Positions 1-5,810 of a stretch of 5,881 nucleotides of DNA are shown piece after piece. The stretch covers positions 1 through 5,881 of the forward strand of contig CAKZZR010000262.1 in assembly GCA_937885475.1 (NCBI GenBank), read 5' to 3'. The stretch comes from an uncultured Treponema sp. (GTDB lineage Bacteria; Spirochaetota; Spirochaetia; Treponematales; Treponemataceae). A program made the translations under genes and the position numbers. Every line of letters begins with the position of its first letter. Position 1 is the first letter of the stretch. The notes beneath the pieces were generated by a model. It was not told the origin of the DNA. It worked only from the letters and a program-made list of their open reading frames with translations, and searched no databases.

Positions 1-416
1 GCGTGAATGTCGCCACCAAGATTTACATCGTATCCGCCCTTTACAATCTTAGTGATTGTTCCGGCAATCGGAGCCTTATCTTTAAATGCCTGCGAAACAT
101 CCTTCCACATGCGCTTTGCATCTGCCTTAGTCTTTGAAATCTCCGGACCGTTGCGTCCGAATACCTTAACTAAGAAAACTGAAACTTTGTCCCCAACATT
201 CGGCAGGTCACCTGCGAACTCCTCTACGGGGAGTCTACCCTCTGACTTACAACCTACATCAAGGAAAACGTAGTCATCAGATACAGAGATTACCTCTCCG
301 TCTACTACCTGTCCTTCTTCCGGATTACTGAGATTGTTCAGAGACTCTTCTAATTGTGTCTGGATAGCGCTCTTGGAGTTCTGAGCTTCTTCCTTTTCCA
401 CTTCCATTTCTTCCAT
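1..416 (-). other. rpsA: Alternative internal start for free ribosomal protein S1 inside the cmk-rpsA frame (partial)
   Basis: The ATG at 416 is codon 217 of the fused frame and sits at the boundary between the kinase and the S1 part. The S1 protein read from here begins MEEMEVEKEE, an acidic leader before the first S1 domain. AAGGG (423-427) lies 6 nt upstream, a suitable Shine-Dalgarno distance, and a near-consensus promoter lies just before it. A second in-frame ATG follows at 407. Codon choice from here on (GTA, GTT, TCT, TTA) differs from the GC-rich codons of most of the kinase part. I infer that separate S1 can be made from this site. A fusion-only product remains possible, so this is an alternative product of the same CDS and not a second gene. 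Confidence 0.5.
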
Positions 417-1064
417 ATTGAACCCTTGTTTGTGAATTTGTTCTAATATTATCGCACAAACCCTATCTATGGTCAAGTTAGAGGTATCGATATAAAAAGC
501 ATCCGGAGCAATTTTAAGAGCGCCCTCCGCCTTGTTCCTGTCTATTTCGTCTCGCTTCCTTATGGCTTCTTTTATCTCCTCCAAGGTCATGTTGCTTACG
601 CCCTGGTCAAAGCGGCGCTGCGCCTGAACGTCAAGTGAAGCGTCCAGATAGAACTTGTGCTCCGCCTGCGGGAATACGACGGTCGTCATGTCGCGCCCCT
701 CGCATACGATGTCAAGGCTCTTGGTTATCTCCTGCATGCGGTCGTTCACCAGATGACGCACCGGCACCACCGCAGAAATCTGCGCGACCTTCTTGCTCAC
801 GCGGTCGTCATGCAGATGGTCTTCAACGTCGGTTCCGTTAAGGTACAGGCGCGACGCCTTGTACTCAAGAGTCTGCTTCCTGCAGAATTCCGTAACCTTC
901 TGCTCATCTATCGTCTCCAAATCCTCGCCCGCGTCAAGCAGGGCAAGCGTAAGCGCGCGATAAAAACTGCCGCTATTCAGATACGTGATATTCAGTTTTT
1001 TTGCAATAATTGAAGCAATCGTGCTTTTTCCTGTTCCGGCAGGACCGTCCATAGCAATAATCAT
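1..1064 (-). CDS. cmk-rpsA: Cytidylate kinase fused in frame to 30S ribosomal protein S1 (partial, C-terminus off the left edge)
   Basis: The frame is open from the ATG at 1064 to base 1, giving 354 complete codons with no stop. Residues 1-216 are a cytidylate kinase, which transfers phosphate from ATP to CMP or dCMP. Visible motifs are the P-loop GPAGTGKST (7-15), NSGSFYRA (30-37), EGRDMTTVVFP (122-132) and the RD..D lid segment (171-175). At 178 a Lys stands where I expect the Arg of the usual RDxxDxxR motif. From Met217 the protein becomes ribosomal protein S1: an acidic leader, a first S1 RNA-binding OB domain (about 250-311, EGQVVDGEV to GPEISK) and the start of a second (from about 330, IAGTITKIVKGGYDVNLGG). 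S1 normally has four to six such domains, so most of it lies outside. The gene starts 18 nt after rluB behind AGAGGA, 8 nt before the ATG. Domain identities are clear; whether the cell makes only the fusion is open, because an internal promoter and RBS precede Met217. Confidence 0.92.
   Translation of the reverse strand, partial: MIIAMDGPAGTGKSTIASIIAKKLNITYLNSGSFYRALTLALLDAGEDLETIDEQKVTEFCRKQTLEYKASRLYLNGTDVEDHLHDDRVSKKVAQISAVVPVRHLVNDRMQEITKSLDIVCEGRDMTTVVFPQAEHKFYLDASLDVQAQRRFDQGVSNMTLEEIKEAIRKRDEIDRNKAEGALKIAPDAFYIDTSNLTIDRVCAIILEQIHKQGFNMEEMEVEKEEAQNSKSAIQTQLEESLNNLSNPEEGQVVDGEVISVSDDYVFLDVGCKSEGRLPVEEFAGDLPNVGDKVSVFLVKVFGRNGPEISKTKADAKRMWKDVSQAFKDKAPIAGTITKIVKGGYDVNLGGDIH
423..427 (-). 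promoter_or_regulatory. Ribosome binding site for the internal rpsA start
   Basis: AAGGG on the minus strand, 6 nt before the ATG at 416. It lies inside the continuous cmk-rpsA frame, so it would have no purpose if only the fusion were translated. It is short and could occur by chance; its position next to a promoter and a domain boundary raises its weight. Confidence 0.45.
448..476 (-). promoter_or_regulatory. Predicted internal sigma-70 promoter for rpsA inside the end of the cmk coding region
   Basis: On the minus strand, TTGACC (476-471) matches the -35 consensus at 5 of 6 positions. A 17-nt spacer follows, then GATAAT (453-448), also 5 of 6. The three bases before the -10 box are TGC, which makes it an extended -10. 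Transcription would begin near 441, leaving a leader of about 25 nt that carries AAGGG before the ATG at 416. The surrounding coding sequence becomes markedly AT-rich compared with the rest of the kinase, as expected if regulatory sequence is layered on codons. Confidence 0.6.
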
Positions 1065-1082
1065 GTTTATTTTCCTCTTTCT

Positions 1083-1826
1083 TTAATTCTTGCACAATTT
1101 TTTAAGCCCCGCAACTTCCTGTGCGGTAAGCTCGCGGAATTCGCCGGGCTTAAGCCCCGTAATGCCAACGTTTCCAATGCGCACGCGGGTAAGGCTTCGG
1201 ATTCCAACCTCTTTTGAGGCGAACACATTGCGAATCTCGCGGTTCTTGCCCTCAACCAGCACGATTTTCATCTTGCGGGCATTTACGTCATGGGCTTCCT
1301 TGCAGCGGTAGAACACGCCGTCAACGCGAAGTCCCTTCTGGAACTCTTCTGCCAGAGTGCGCGGGAGCGGCACGCTCGACTCAACGATGTATTCCTTCTC
1401 TAGCTCGCTGGAAGGATGCGACAAGCGTGCGGCAAAATCACCGTCGTTCGTAAAAATAATCAAGCCCTGGCTGAACATGTCCAGCCGCCCCACGTTGTAC
1501 AGGCGCTCCGAATACGCTTCCTTTAAAAGCGAAGCCGCAACCGGTCGCCCCTTCTCGTCGCTGAGCGAGCATACGTATCCGGCGGGCTTGTTCAGAAGCA
1601 CATACACCTTGCGTTCCTCAAGGGAAATTTCCTTTCCGTCGACGCACACCAAATCATAGACACGAACCTTAGTTCCAGGTTCTGTAACCGTAACGCCGTT
1701 TACCGTAACGCGTCCGTCAGCAATAATCTGCTCGCTGGCACGACGGCTTGCAATACCGCAGTGCGCCATAAAAACCTGTAGCCTTAATTCTTCGTTATCG
1801 TGCAAGTTCAAACCTCTGCTCTTCAT
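1083..1826 (-). CDS. rluB: RluB/RsuA-family rRNA pseudouridine synthase
   Basis: A 247-residue enzyme expected to convert a specific uridine of rRNA to pseudouridine during ribosome assembly. An N-terminal S4 RNA-binding domain (about 13-60, LRLQVFMAHCGIASRRASEQI then DGRVTVNG) precedes the synthase domain, with NKP at 79-81, the catalytic Asp116 in GRLDMFSQGL, and EGKNREIR near the C-terminus. The usual motif is GRLD..T/S.GLL, so the site looks intact. The family label is firm. RluB (23S) is preferred over RsuA (16S) or RluE/F on general resemblance only. The start is uncertain: the ATG at 1826 overlaps scpB by 32 nt and has a weak RBS, while a TTG at 1805 (codon 8) has AGAGG 7 nt upstream and overlaps by only 11 nt. 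Met20 is too late because it would cut the S4 domain. It ends 18 nt before cmk. Confidence 0.9.
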   Translation of the reverse strand: MKSRGLNLHDNEELRLQVFMAHCGIASRRASEQIIADGRVTVNGVTVTEPGTKVRVYDLVCVDGKEISLEERKVYVLLNKPAGYVCSLSDEKGRPVAASLLKEAYSERLYNVGRLDMFSQGLIIFTNDGDFAARLSHPSSELEKEYIVESSVPLPRTLAEEFQKGLRVDGVFYRCKEAHDVNARKMKIVLVEGKNREIRNVFASKEVGIRSLTRVRIGNVGITGLKPGEFRELTAQEVAGLKKLCKN

Positions 1827-2334
1827 CTTCGTCTAATTTTGGAAGTTCCGCAATACTGTTAAGATGGAAGAATTTAAGGAATTCCTTTGTCGTGCCGAAC
1901 TGAATCGGGCGACCGGGAACGTCCTTGCGTCCGACCTCCTTAATAAGGCTGCGCTCGATGAGCAGGCGAATCATGTTGTCAGCGCTCACGCCGCGGATTT
2001 TTTCAATCTCGCTCCTTGTAATAGGCTGCGAGTACGCGATGATGGAAAGCGTTTCCAGCGCGGATTTAGAAAGCCGTCCTGAATTCTTCTCTCCGTAACG
2101 CTCGCGGAGCACATCCCAGAATTCGCTTTTGGGAACCAGCGTCCAGCCGCCGGTAATCATGCTCAGCTCAATGCCGGAAGAATCCGCCGTATATTTTTCC
2201 TTAAGATTGTCAAGGCAGATTTTTACCACTTCCTCGGAAATTCCCCCGATGTTTGAAATCTGCTTTTCTGCAATCGGCTCGCTTTCAAGGAACAAAATTG
2301 CCTCAACAAGCGCCGTCTCTTTTTCAAGTTCCAT
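1795..2334 (-). CDS. scpB: Segregation and condensation protein ScpB
   Basis: A 179-residue kleisin-partner (kite) protein. ScpB dimers bind ScpA and, with SMC, form the condensin complex that compacts and segregates the chromosome. The protein consists of two winged-helix domains. The N-terminal one (about 5-85) begins ALVEAILFLESEPI. The second carries the family signature SALETLSIIAYSQPITRSEI (91-110), then RGVSADNMIRLLIERSLI and GRPIQFGTTKEFLKFF (141-156). The length is normal, ending soon after the conserved core in a short acidic tail. The start follows the scpA stop by 5 nt, with AGGA 9 nt and AGGGG 2 nt before the ATG inside the end of scpA, so translational coupling to its partner is likely. 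Its 3' end overlaps the start of rluB. Confidence 0.95.
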   Translation of the reverse strand: MELEKETALVEAILFLESEPIAEKQISNIGGISEEVVKICLDNLKEKYTADSSGIELSMITGGWTLVPKSEFWDVLRERYGEKNSGRLSKSALETLSIIAYSQPITRSEIEKIRGVSADNMIRLLIERSLIKEVGRKDVPGRPIQFGTTKEFLKFFHLNSIAELPKLDEDEEQRFELAR

Positions 2335-2339
2335 AGCCC

Positions 2340-3230
2340 CTATTCCTGTCCGTCAGTGCTGGTCTCCGGCTCGCCGCCCTCGTCGGTGCCGGTATGCTCA
2401 ACCCTGTCAATCGTAATCTCAAAATTCTCAAAGCTCTCCGTAGAATCCTCGCGCTTTACAATCTTGATGTCGCCAAAAATTCTGTTCTGAAGGATTTTTA
2501 TCATGCGGAATTTTACCGCCTCAAGAATCGCCATGAACGCACAGATTACGTCCATCGTATTTCCTTCGCGGGTTATCAGGTCGGAGAACATACATTCGTT
2601 TCCGCGCTCAAAAAGCTCGTTCATGAGCGTGATTTTTTCGTTCACCGAAATTTCCTCGTACATATTCAGAATCTTTTCATTGGAATACTGGCTGACCATA
2701 TTCTTAAAAAGCTTCTGCATCTGCTGAAGCAGCTCCCAGGTGTCAATCTCTTCCCAGGCGGAATCCCGCTCCTCAAACGGAAGCGTGCGCTGAATCTTGG
2801 AGCGCTCAAAATTCCATTCCGCGGTATTCTCCTTTTCTTCCATAAGCTCAGAAAGCTTCTTGAACTTCTGGTATTCGATGAGCTTTTCGACAAGTTCGGC
2901 GCGCGGATCCTCTATCTCGTCGTCCTCGTAGTCAATCTCAACAGGAAGCAGCATCTTGCTCTTCATGTTAAGCAGCATTGCCGCCCACTTATAGAATTCG
3001 CTTAAATCGCCAAGGTCAGTTTCCGTCGCATAATCAAGGAATTCCAGATACTGTTCCGTAATCTCCGCAATCGGAATGTCATAGATATTTATTTCGCTTT
3101 TATGAATAAGGAACCACAGCAAATCCAAAGGACCTTCAAATTCGCCCGCCCGAAAGCGACGCTTCAGCTCCTCGGTGTCTTTTTTTTCTGCGGTCAGTGT
3201 TCGTACCGGCTCAGCAACTTTTACTTCCAT
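2340..3230 (-). CDS. scpA: Segregation and condensation protein ScpA (kleisin)
   Basis: A 296-residue kleisin that bridges the SMC heads and binds ScpB in the bacterial condensin. The N-terminal SMC-binding domain shows FEGPLDLLWFLIHKSEINIY (31-50), followed by DIPIAEITEQYLEFL. The middle (about 100-185) is charged and variable, as is usual for the ScpB-binding linker. The C-terminal winged helix (about 225-258, VICAFMAILEAVKFRMIKIL) is present, followed by an acidic tail ending GGEPETSTDGQE that probably lies outside the fold. The frame stays open upstream to an ATG at 3323, but those 31 extra residues are basic and lie over folK codons. The ATG at 3230 is preferred: it precedes MEVKVAEP, has AAGG 8 nt upstream, and gives a modest 20-nt overlap with folK. 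The adjacent scpB supports the call. Confidence 0.94.
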   Translation of the reverse strand: MEVKVAEPVRTLTAEKKDTEELKRRFRAGEFEGPLDLLWFLIHKSEINIYDIPIAEITEQYLEFLDYATETDLGDLSEFYKWAAMLLNMKSKMLLPVEIDYEDDEIEDPRAELVEKLIEYQKFKKLSELMEEKENTAEWNFERSKIQRTLPFEERDSAWEEIDTWELLQQMQKLFKNMVSQYSNEKILNMYEEISVNEKITLMNELFERGNECMFSDLITREGNTMDVICAFMAILEAVKFRMIKILQNRIFGDIKIVKREDSTESFENFEITIDRVEHTGTDEGGEPETSTDGQE

Positions 3231-3774
3231 GAATTCCGCCTTCAAGTAGACTTCTAAACGACGTCTGAATCTGCTCAGGGCATTTTGCCACGCCCTGCGA
3301 AGGAAGCGCCCGTGCGTACGCAAAAAGCGTTTCCCTTATTTTACAATCGGCAGATTCGTCTAAAATCTCAAGTGCGGGAATCAAAACAAATTCACGCTCG
3401 CGCATGCGCGGATGCGGAACCTGAAGCCGTGGCGTATCAATGACCTGAGCGCCAAATTCTTCTATATCGATGTCCATTGAACGCGGGCCAAAGCGGATTT
3501 CCTTTGAGCGGTCGCGCCCCAATTCCGCCTCAATCGCGTTCAAGTCAGAAAGAAGGGCAAAGGGATCCGTACCATCAGGAACAAAGCCCTTTGCCGCCAT
3601 GTTGTAAAAATTCGCCTGCTTCGTAACGTACATCGCCTTTGACTCGTACACGCTCGAAAAAACGGCATCCGTCAAAAGCGACGCAAGGCGGCACCCTGCG
3701 GTGGCAAGCAGCTCAATGCACGAGCGCCCGCCGAATTCCGCATTGGAGCCAAGCCCCAGAAGCACAGGAATCAT
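3211..3774 (-). CDS. folK: 2-amino-4-hydroxy-6-hydroxymethyldihydropteridine pyrophosphokinase (HPPK)
   Basis: A 187-residue enzyme that moves pyrophosphate from ATP to 6-hydroxymethyl-7,8-dihydropterin, the step before dihydropteroate synthase in folate synthesis. Family marks are GLGSN (7-11), FYNMA (56-60), ELGRDR (84-89), GPRSMDIDI (96-104) with the two metal-binding Asp residues at 101 and 103, and PHPRMREREFVLIP (120-133). The family is usually about 160 residues; the extra C-terminal stretch from about 160 looks unstructured and ends in the overlap with scpA. The ATG at 3774 lies 1 nt after the recA stop (TAA-T-ATG), with AGGAAGG about 11 nt upstream inside recA. The frame is open further upstream, but that part is basic nonsense read through recA. 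No other folate gene is in the window, so its place here is operon packing and not a pathway cluster. Confidence 0.94.
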   Translation of the reverse strand: MIPVLLGLGSNAEFGGRSCIELLATAGCRLASLLTDAVFSSVYESKAMYVTKQANFYNMAAKGFVPDGTDPFALLSDLNAIEAELGRDRSKEIRFGPRSMDIDIEEFGAQVIDTPRLQVPHPRMREREFVLIPALEILDESADCKIRETLFAYARALPSQGVAKCPEQIQTSFRSLLEGGIHGSKSC

Positions 3775-3775
3775 A

Positions 3776-4942
3776 TTAGAAAAGACCTTCCTGCATTGAA
3801 TCAGAGGCACTTGCAGCCACCGAAGCCGCAGCGGAAGCAGCGTCAGACGAGGAATCCTTCTTTGCTTTTTTCTTACCGTCTTTTTCATCCTGGCGCACAG
3901 GGTTTCCTTCCTTGTCGCGAAGCACAAGGTTCGGGAACAGCATGGTCTGGAGCTGTCTTTCTATGTCGTCCGCAAAATCCTTGTTCTGCTCAAGGAAGGC
4001 AACGGCGTTCTCGTGTCCCTGACCAACCTTTGTTTCTCCCTGCGTATACCACGCGCCCTTCTTTTCGATAAGACCGTGCTTTACCGCAGAATCCAAAAGG
4101 CTTGCACAGCGCGATATTCCCTTTCCAAAGTAAATGTCCAGCTCCGTCTTGCGGAACGGCGGCGCAACCTTGTTCTTTACAATCTTTACGCGAACACGGT
4201 TTCCAACCGCATCCTCATCGCCCTTTCCGTCGATTGACTCAATGCGGCGGATTTCAAGACGAACGGACGTATAGAACTTAAGCGCCTGTCCGCCGGTCGT
4301 GGTCTCCGGATTTCCGAACATAACGCCGATTTTCATACGAATCTGATTGATGAAGATGATGATACAGTTGCTCTTGCCAACGATGGCGGTGAGCTTGCGG
4401 AGCGCCTGGCTCATAAGACGCGCCTGAATACCCATCTGCGCGTCGCCCATCTCGCCGTCAATTTCCTTCTGCGGAGTGAGGGCGGCAACAGAGTCAACGA
4501 CGATAATGTCAACCGCTCCGGAACGCACAAGGCTTTCCGTAATCTCAAGCGCCTGCTCGCCGCTGTCCGGCTGGCTGACCCACAGATTGTCAATGTCAAC
4601 GCCAAGATTCTTTGCATACTGCGGGTCAAGCGCATGCTCCGCGTCAACAAAAGCCGCAATACCGCCCAGCTTCTGAGCCTCGGCAACAGCATGAAGTGCG
4701 AGCGTCGTCTTTCCTGAGCTTTCAGGGCCGTACATCTCGATAATTCGTCCGCGCGGATAACCGCCAATACCCAGCGCCTCGTCAAGCAGGATGGAGCCGG
4801 ACGGAACGACATCAATTCCTTCCGTATTTCCCTGCGTGCCAAGCCGCATCAATGAATTCTGTCCGTACTGCTTCTCAATCTGAAGCCGGGCAGCTTCAAG
4901 AGCCTTTAATTTTTCTGCCATAGTGCTAGAAACTTCTGCCAT
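3776..4942 (-). CDS. recA: Recombinase RecA
   Basis: A 388-residue RecA, the ATP-dependent strand-exchange protein of homologous recombination and DNA repair. The core is complete: Walker A GPESSGKT (72-79), the catalytic Glu102 in FVDAEHALD, Walker B IIVVD (146-150), the loop 1 region EIDGEMGDAQMG (160-171), and the loop 2 region with NPETTTGGQALKFY (211-224). The C-terminal domain runs to about 340. Beyond it lies an unusual tail: a basic stretch (DGKKKAKKD, 355-363) followed by about 20 Ser/Ala residues and EGLF. E. coli RecA has a strongly acidic tail here instead. The ATG at 4942 is chosen because AGGAG lies 5 nt upstream; a second ATG at codon 8 is possible but has no such site. It is the first gene of the tight train, with folK 1 nt downstream. 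No LexA-type operator is evident upstream. Confidence 0.98.
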   Translation of the reverse strand: MAEVSSTMAEKLKALEAARLQIEKQYGQNSLMRLGTQGNTEGIDVVPSGSILLDEALGIGGYPRGRIIEMYGPESSGKTTLALHAVAEAQKLGGIAAFVDAEHALDPQYAKNLGVDIDNLWVSQPDSGEQALEITESLVRSGAVDIIVVDSVAALTPQKEIDGEMGDAQMGIQARLMSQALRKLTAIVGKSNCIIIFINQIRMKIGVMFGNPETTTGGQALKFYTSVRLEIRRIESIDGKGDEDAVGNRVRVKIVKNKVAPPFRKTELDIYFGKGISRCASLLDSAVKHGLIEKKGAWYTQGETKVGQGHENAVAFLEQNKDFADDIERQLQTMLFPNLVLRDKEGNPVRQDEKDGKKKAKKDSSSDAASAAASVAASASDSMQEGLF

Positions 4943-4947
4943 ATGAA

Positions 4948-4952
4948 CTCCT
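4948..4952 (-). promoter_or_regulatory. Ribosome binding site of recA
   Basis: AGGAG on the minus strand, 5 nt before the ATG at 4942. It is the strongest Shine-Dalgarno sequence in the window and fixes the recA start. A TCCT at 4966-4969 could pair with it across a 13-nt loop, though four base pairs would be weak. Confidence 0.75.
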
Positions 4953-4981
4953 AATAGTAAGATTCAGGATTTTTCCCTACC

Positions 4982-5010
4982 ATTATATAACAAGGACGCA
5001 GGGGGTTTTC
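4982..5010 (-). promoter_or_regulatory. Probable promoter of recA and the downstream gene train
   Basis: A perfect -10 hexamer TATAAT lies at 4987-4982 in the only sizeable non-coding gap ahead of recA, predicting a start near 4975 and a leader of about 33 nt. At a 17-nt spacing the -35 position reads GAAAAC (5010-5005), a poor match; TTGCGG lies 5 nt further upstream, too far for normal spacing. A run of A/T-rich sequence with A-tracts (5016-5041) lies just upstream and could act as an UP-type element. The -10 is convincing and the -35 weak, which would suit a promoter relying on upstream A-tracts or an activator. Confidence 0.5.
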
Positions 5011-5041
5011 CGCAATCTTTTTGCTATTTTTTTATATTTTT

Positions 5042-5773
5042 TCAGTTTTTTTGCTCATTTTTTACGCTCTGATATACGGAGCGACCTTCCAGGGCAAGTT
5101 TTCCGTCCTCTGAGGTGATTTTTGCCAGCACCTTAACAGGTTTTTCTGTCTCGATGACCGGAATCACGCTGAAGTGCAGCGGAACAATGCCCTCCACAGT
5201 CTCCATCGTCTCGTAGCCAACCAAGAGGTCACAGGAATAGGACGTGTCCGTCTGAATCACGTTAGAGACGCGCCCGCTCCACGTTACCCAGCAGTCCATG
5301 TACAGCGCAGGCTCGCCCTGAACCGCCTTATAGGACGGAGAGTCCTTTACCGTGTCAAATCCGGGAACCTCAAGATAACTCATCAGCACGTTCGCCTTTT
5401 GTTTTACAAGGACGGACGCATTGGAATTCAGAATGCGGTTTATTTCTATCTGCGCCATATTGTCGCGGTAATGCTGAAAATACGTCTGAGCCTTCTCGTA
5501 AGAATCGTTTATCTGACTATTGGAAAGGATGTAGGCAAACGAACCTGAAGCCAAATCCGTTTCCTGAAGATTCTTGCGCTCCGCAACAGAAAGCACCAGC
5601 GCGCTTAAATCCGCACGAGTTCCTGCGGACGGACGCTTAACCGGCACAAAGGAAATGACCAGCAGAATGCCCAGCACACAGGCAAGCACCGGAAAAACAA
5701 CCGATGCAACCTTGTATGGATTCACGCCCAGCGGCGGATAGAACTGCTCAATTCGCCCGGAATCAATGCTCAA
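5042..5773 (-). CDS. Unrecognised single-span membrane protein with a large extracytoplasmic domain; start uncertain
   Basis: A 243-residue protein I do not recognise. A short N-terminal segment (IEQFYPPLGVNPYK) precedes one hydrophobic span (about 22-45, ending VISFVPV), then KR. The remaining ~195 residues probably lie outside the cytoplasm, although the basic residues after the span make the orientation uncertain. Residues 85-135 look helical and faintly TPR-like (SYEKAQTYFQHYRDN). Residues 155-235 are rich in alternating hydrophobic residues (VTWSGRVSNVIQTDTSYSCD to LALEGRSVY) and resemble a small beta-barrel of OB type. Both fold guesses are inference. The given start is a TTG with no clear RBS. 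An in-frame stop lies at 5794-5792, so the frame cannot extend far as sequenced. The start falls in a 22-nt repeat that may hide a frameshift: deleting two units would join this frame to an ATG at 5829. recA follows after 99 nt with no visible terminator between. Confidence 0.75.
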   Translation of the reverse strand: MSIDSGRIEQFYPPLGVNPYKVASVVFPVLACVLGILLVISFVPVKRPSAGTRADLSALVLSVAERKNLQETDLASGSFAYILSNSQINDSYEKAQTYFQHYRDNMAQIEINRILNSNASVLVKQKANVLMSYLEVPGFDTVKDSPSYKAVQGEPALYMDCWVTWSGRVSNVIQTDTSYSCDLLVGYETMETVEGIVPLHFSVIPVIETEKPVKVLAKITSEDGKLALEGRSVYQSVKNEQKN

Positions 5774-5810
5774 TTCCAGCGGAACGAATGCTCAATTTCG
5801 CCGGTTTGCC
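5745..5810. repeat. Three imperfect 22-nt direct repeats at the 5' end of the membrane protein gene
   Basis: The 9-mer TGCTCAATT occurs on the plus strand at 5745, 5767 and 5789, exactly 22 nt apart each time. The first two units agree at 17 of 22 positions; the third agrees with the second at 14 of 22. On the minus strand the middle copy is part of a small inverted repeat, GGAAT-9 nt-ATTCC. A 22-nt period is two DNA turns, which could suit a row of protein-binding sites. It is also not a multiple of three, so each copy shifts the reading frame. Confidence 0.6.

Noticed and set aside
657..1013. 118-codon open frame on the plus strand opposite cmk
   Set aside because: The opposite strand encodes intact kinase motifs across the same stretch; this is a shadow frame without an RBS or recognisable content.
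1083..1125. Internal promoter before cmk (TTGCGG, 17 nt, AAGAAT)
   Set aside because: Both hexamers match the consensus poorly and the sequence is explained as rluB codons.
2394..3005. 203-codon open frame on the plus strand opposite scpA
   Set aside because: It is fully antisense to a clear ScpA, and its Leu/Lys/Arg-rich product has no domain pattern. It is what the complement of a Glu/Lys-rich gene gives.
3231..3323. Longer ScpA starting at the ATG at 3323
   Set aside because: The extra 31 residues are Arg-rich, unlike ScpA N-termini, and lie over folK codons; the ATG at 3230 has a plausible RBS and normal family length.
4411..4842. 143-codon frame on the minus strand within recA
   Set aside because: It is an alternative frame of recA codons with an Arg/Leu/Ser-rich product; RecA motifs run through the same bases in the correct frame.
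4947..4972. Hairpin in the recA leader that could hide the Shine-Dalgarno sequence
   Set aside because: Only TCCT/AGGA pairs cleanly across a 13-nt loop, too weak to claim as a regulatory structure.
5012..5043. Hairpin (GCAA, 5-nt loop, TTGC) followed by T-runs, resembling a terminator on the plus strand
   Set aside because: The stem is only 4 bp and no plus-strand gene ends here. On the minus strand the T-run becomes an A-run before the stem, so it would not terminate the upstream gene.
5675..5690. Possible lipobox VLAC (residues 29-32) in the membrane protein
   Set aside because: Hydrophobic residues continue for over ten positions after the Cys, as in a plain membrane span; a lipoprotein would turn polar right after the Cys.
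5745..5810. Short CRISPR-like array
   Set aside because: There are only three units, they are imperfect and contiguous with no unique spacers, and no cas gene is nearby.
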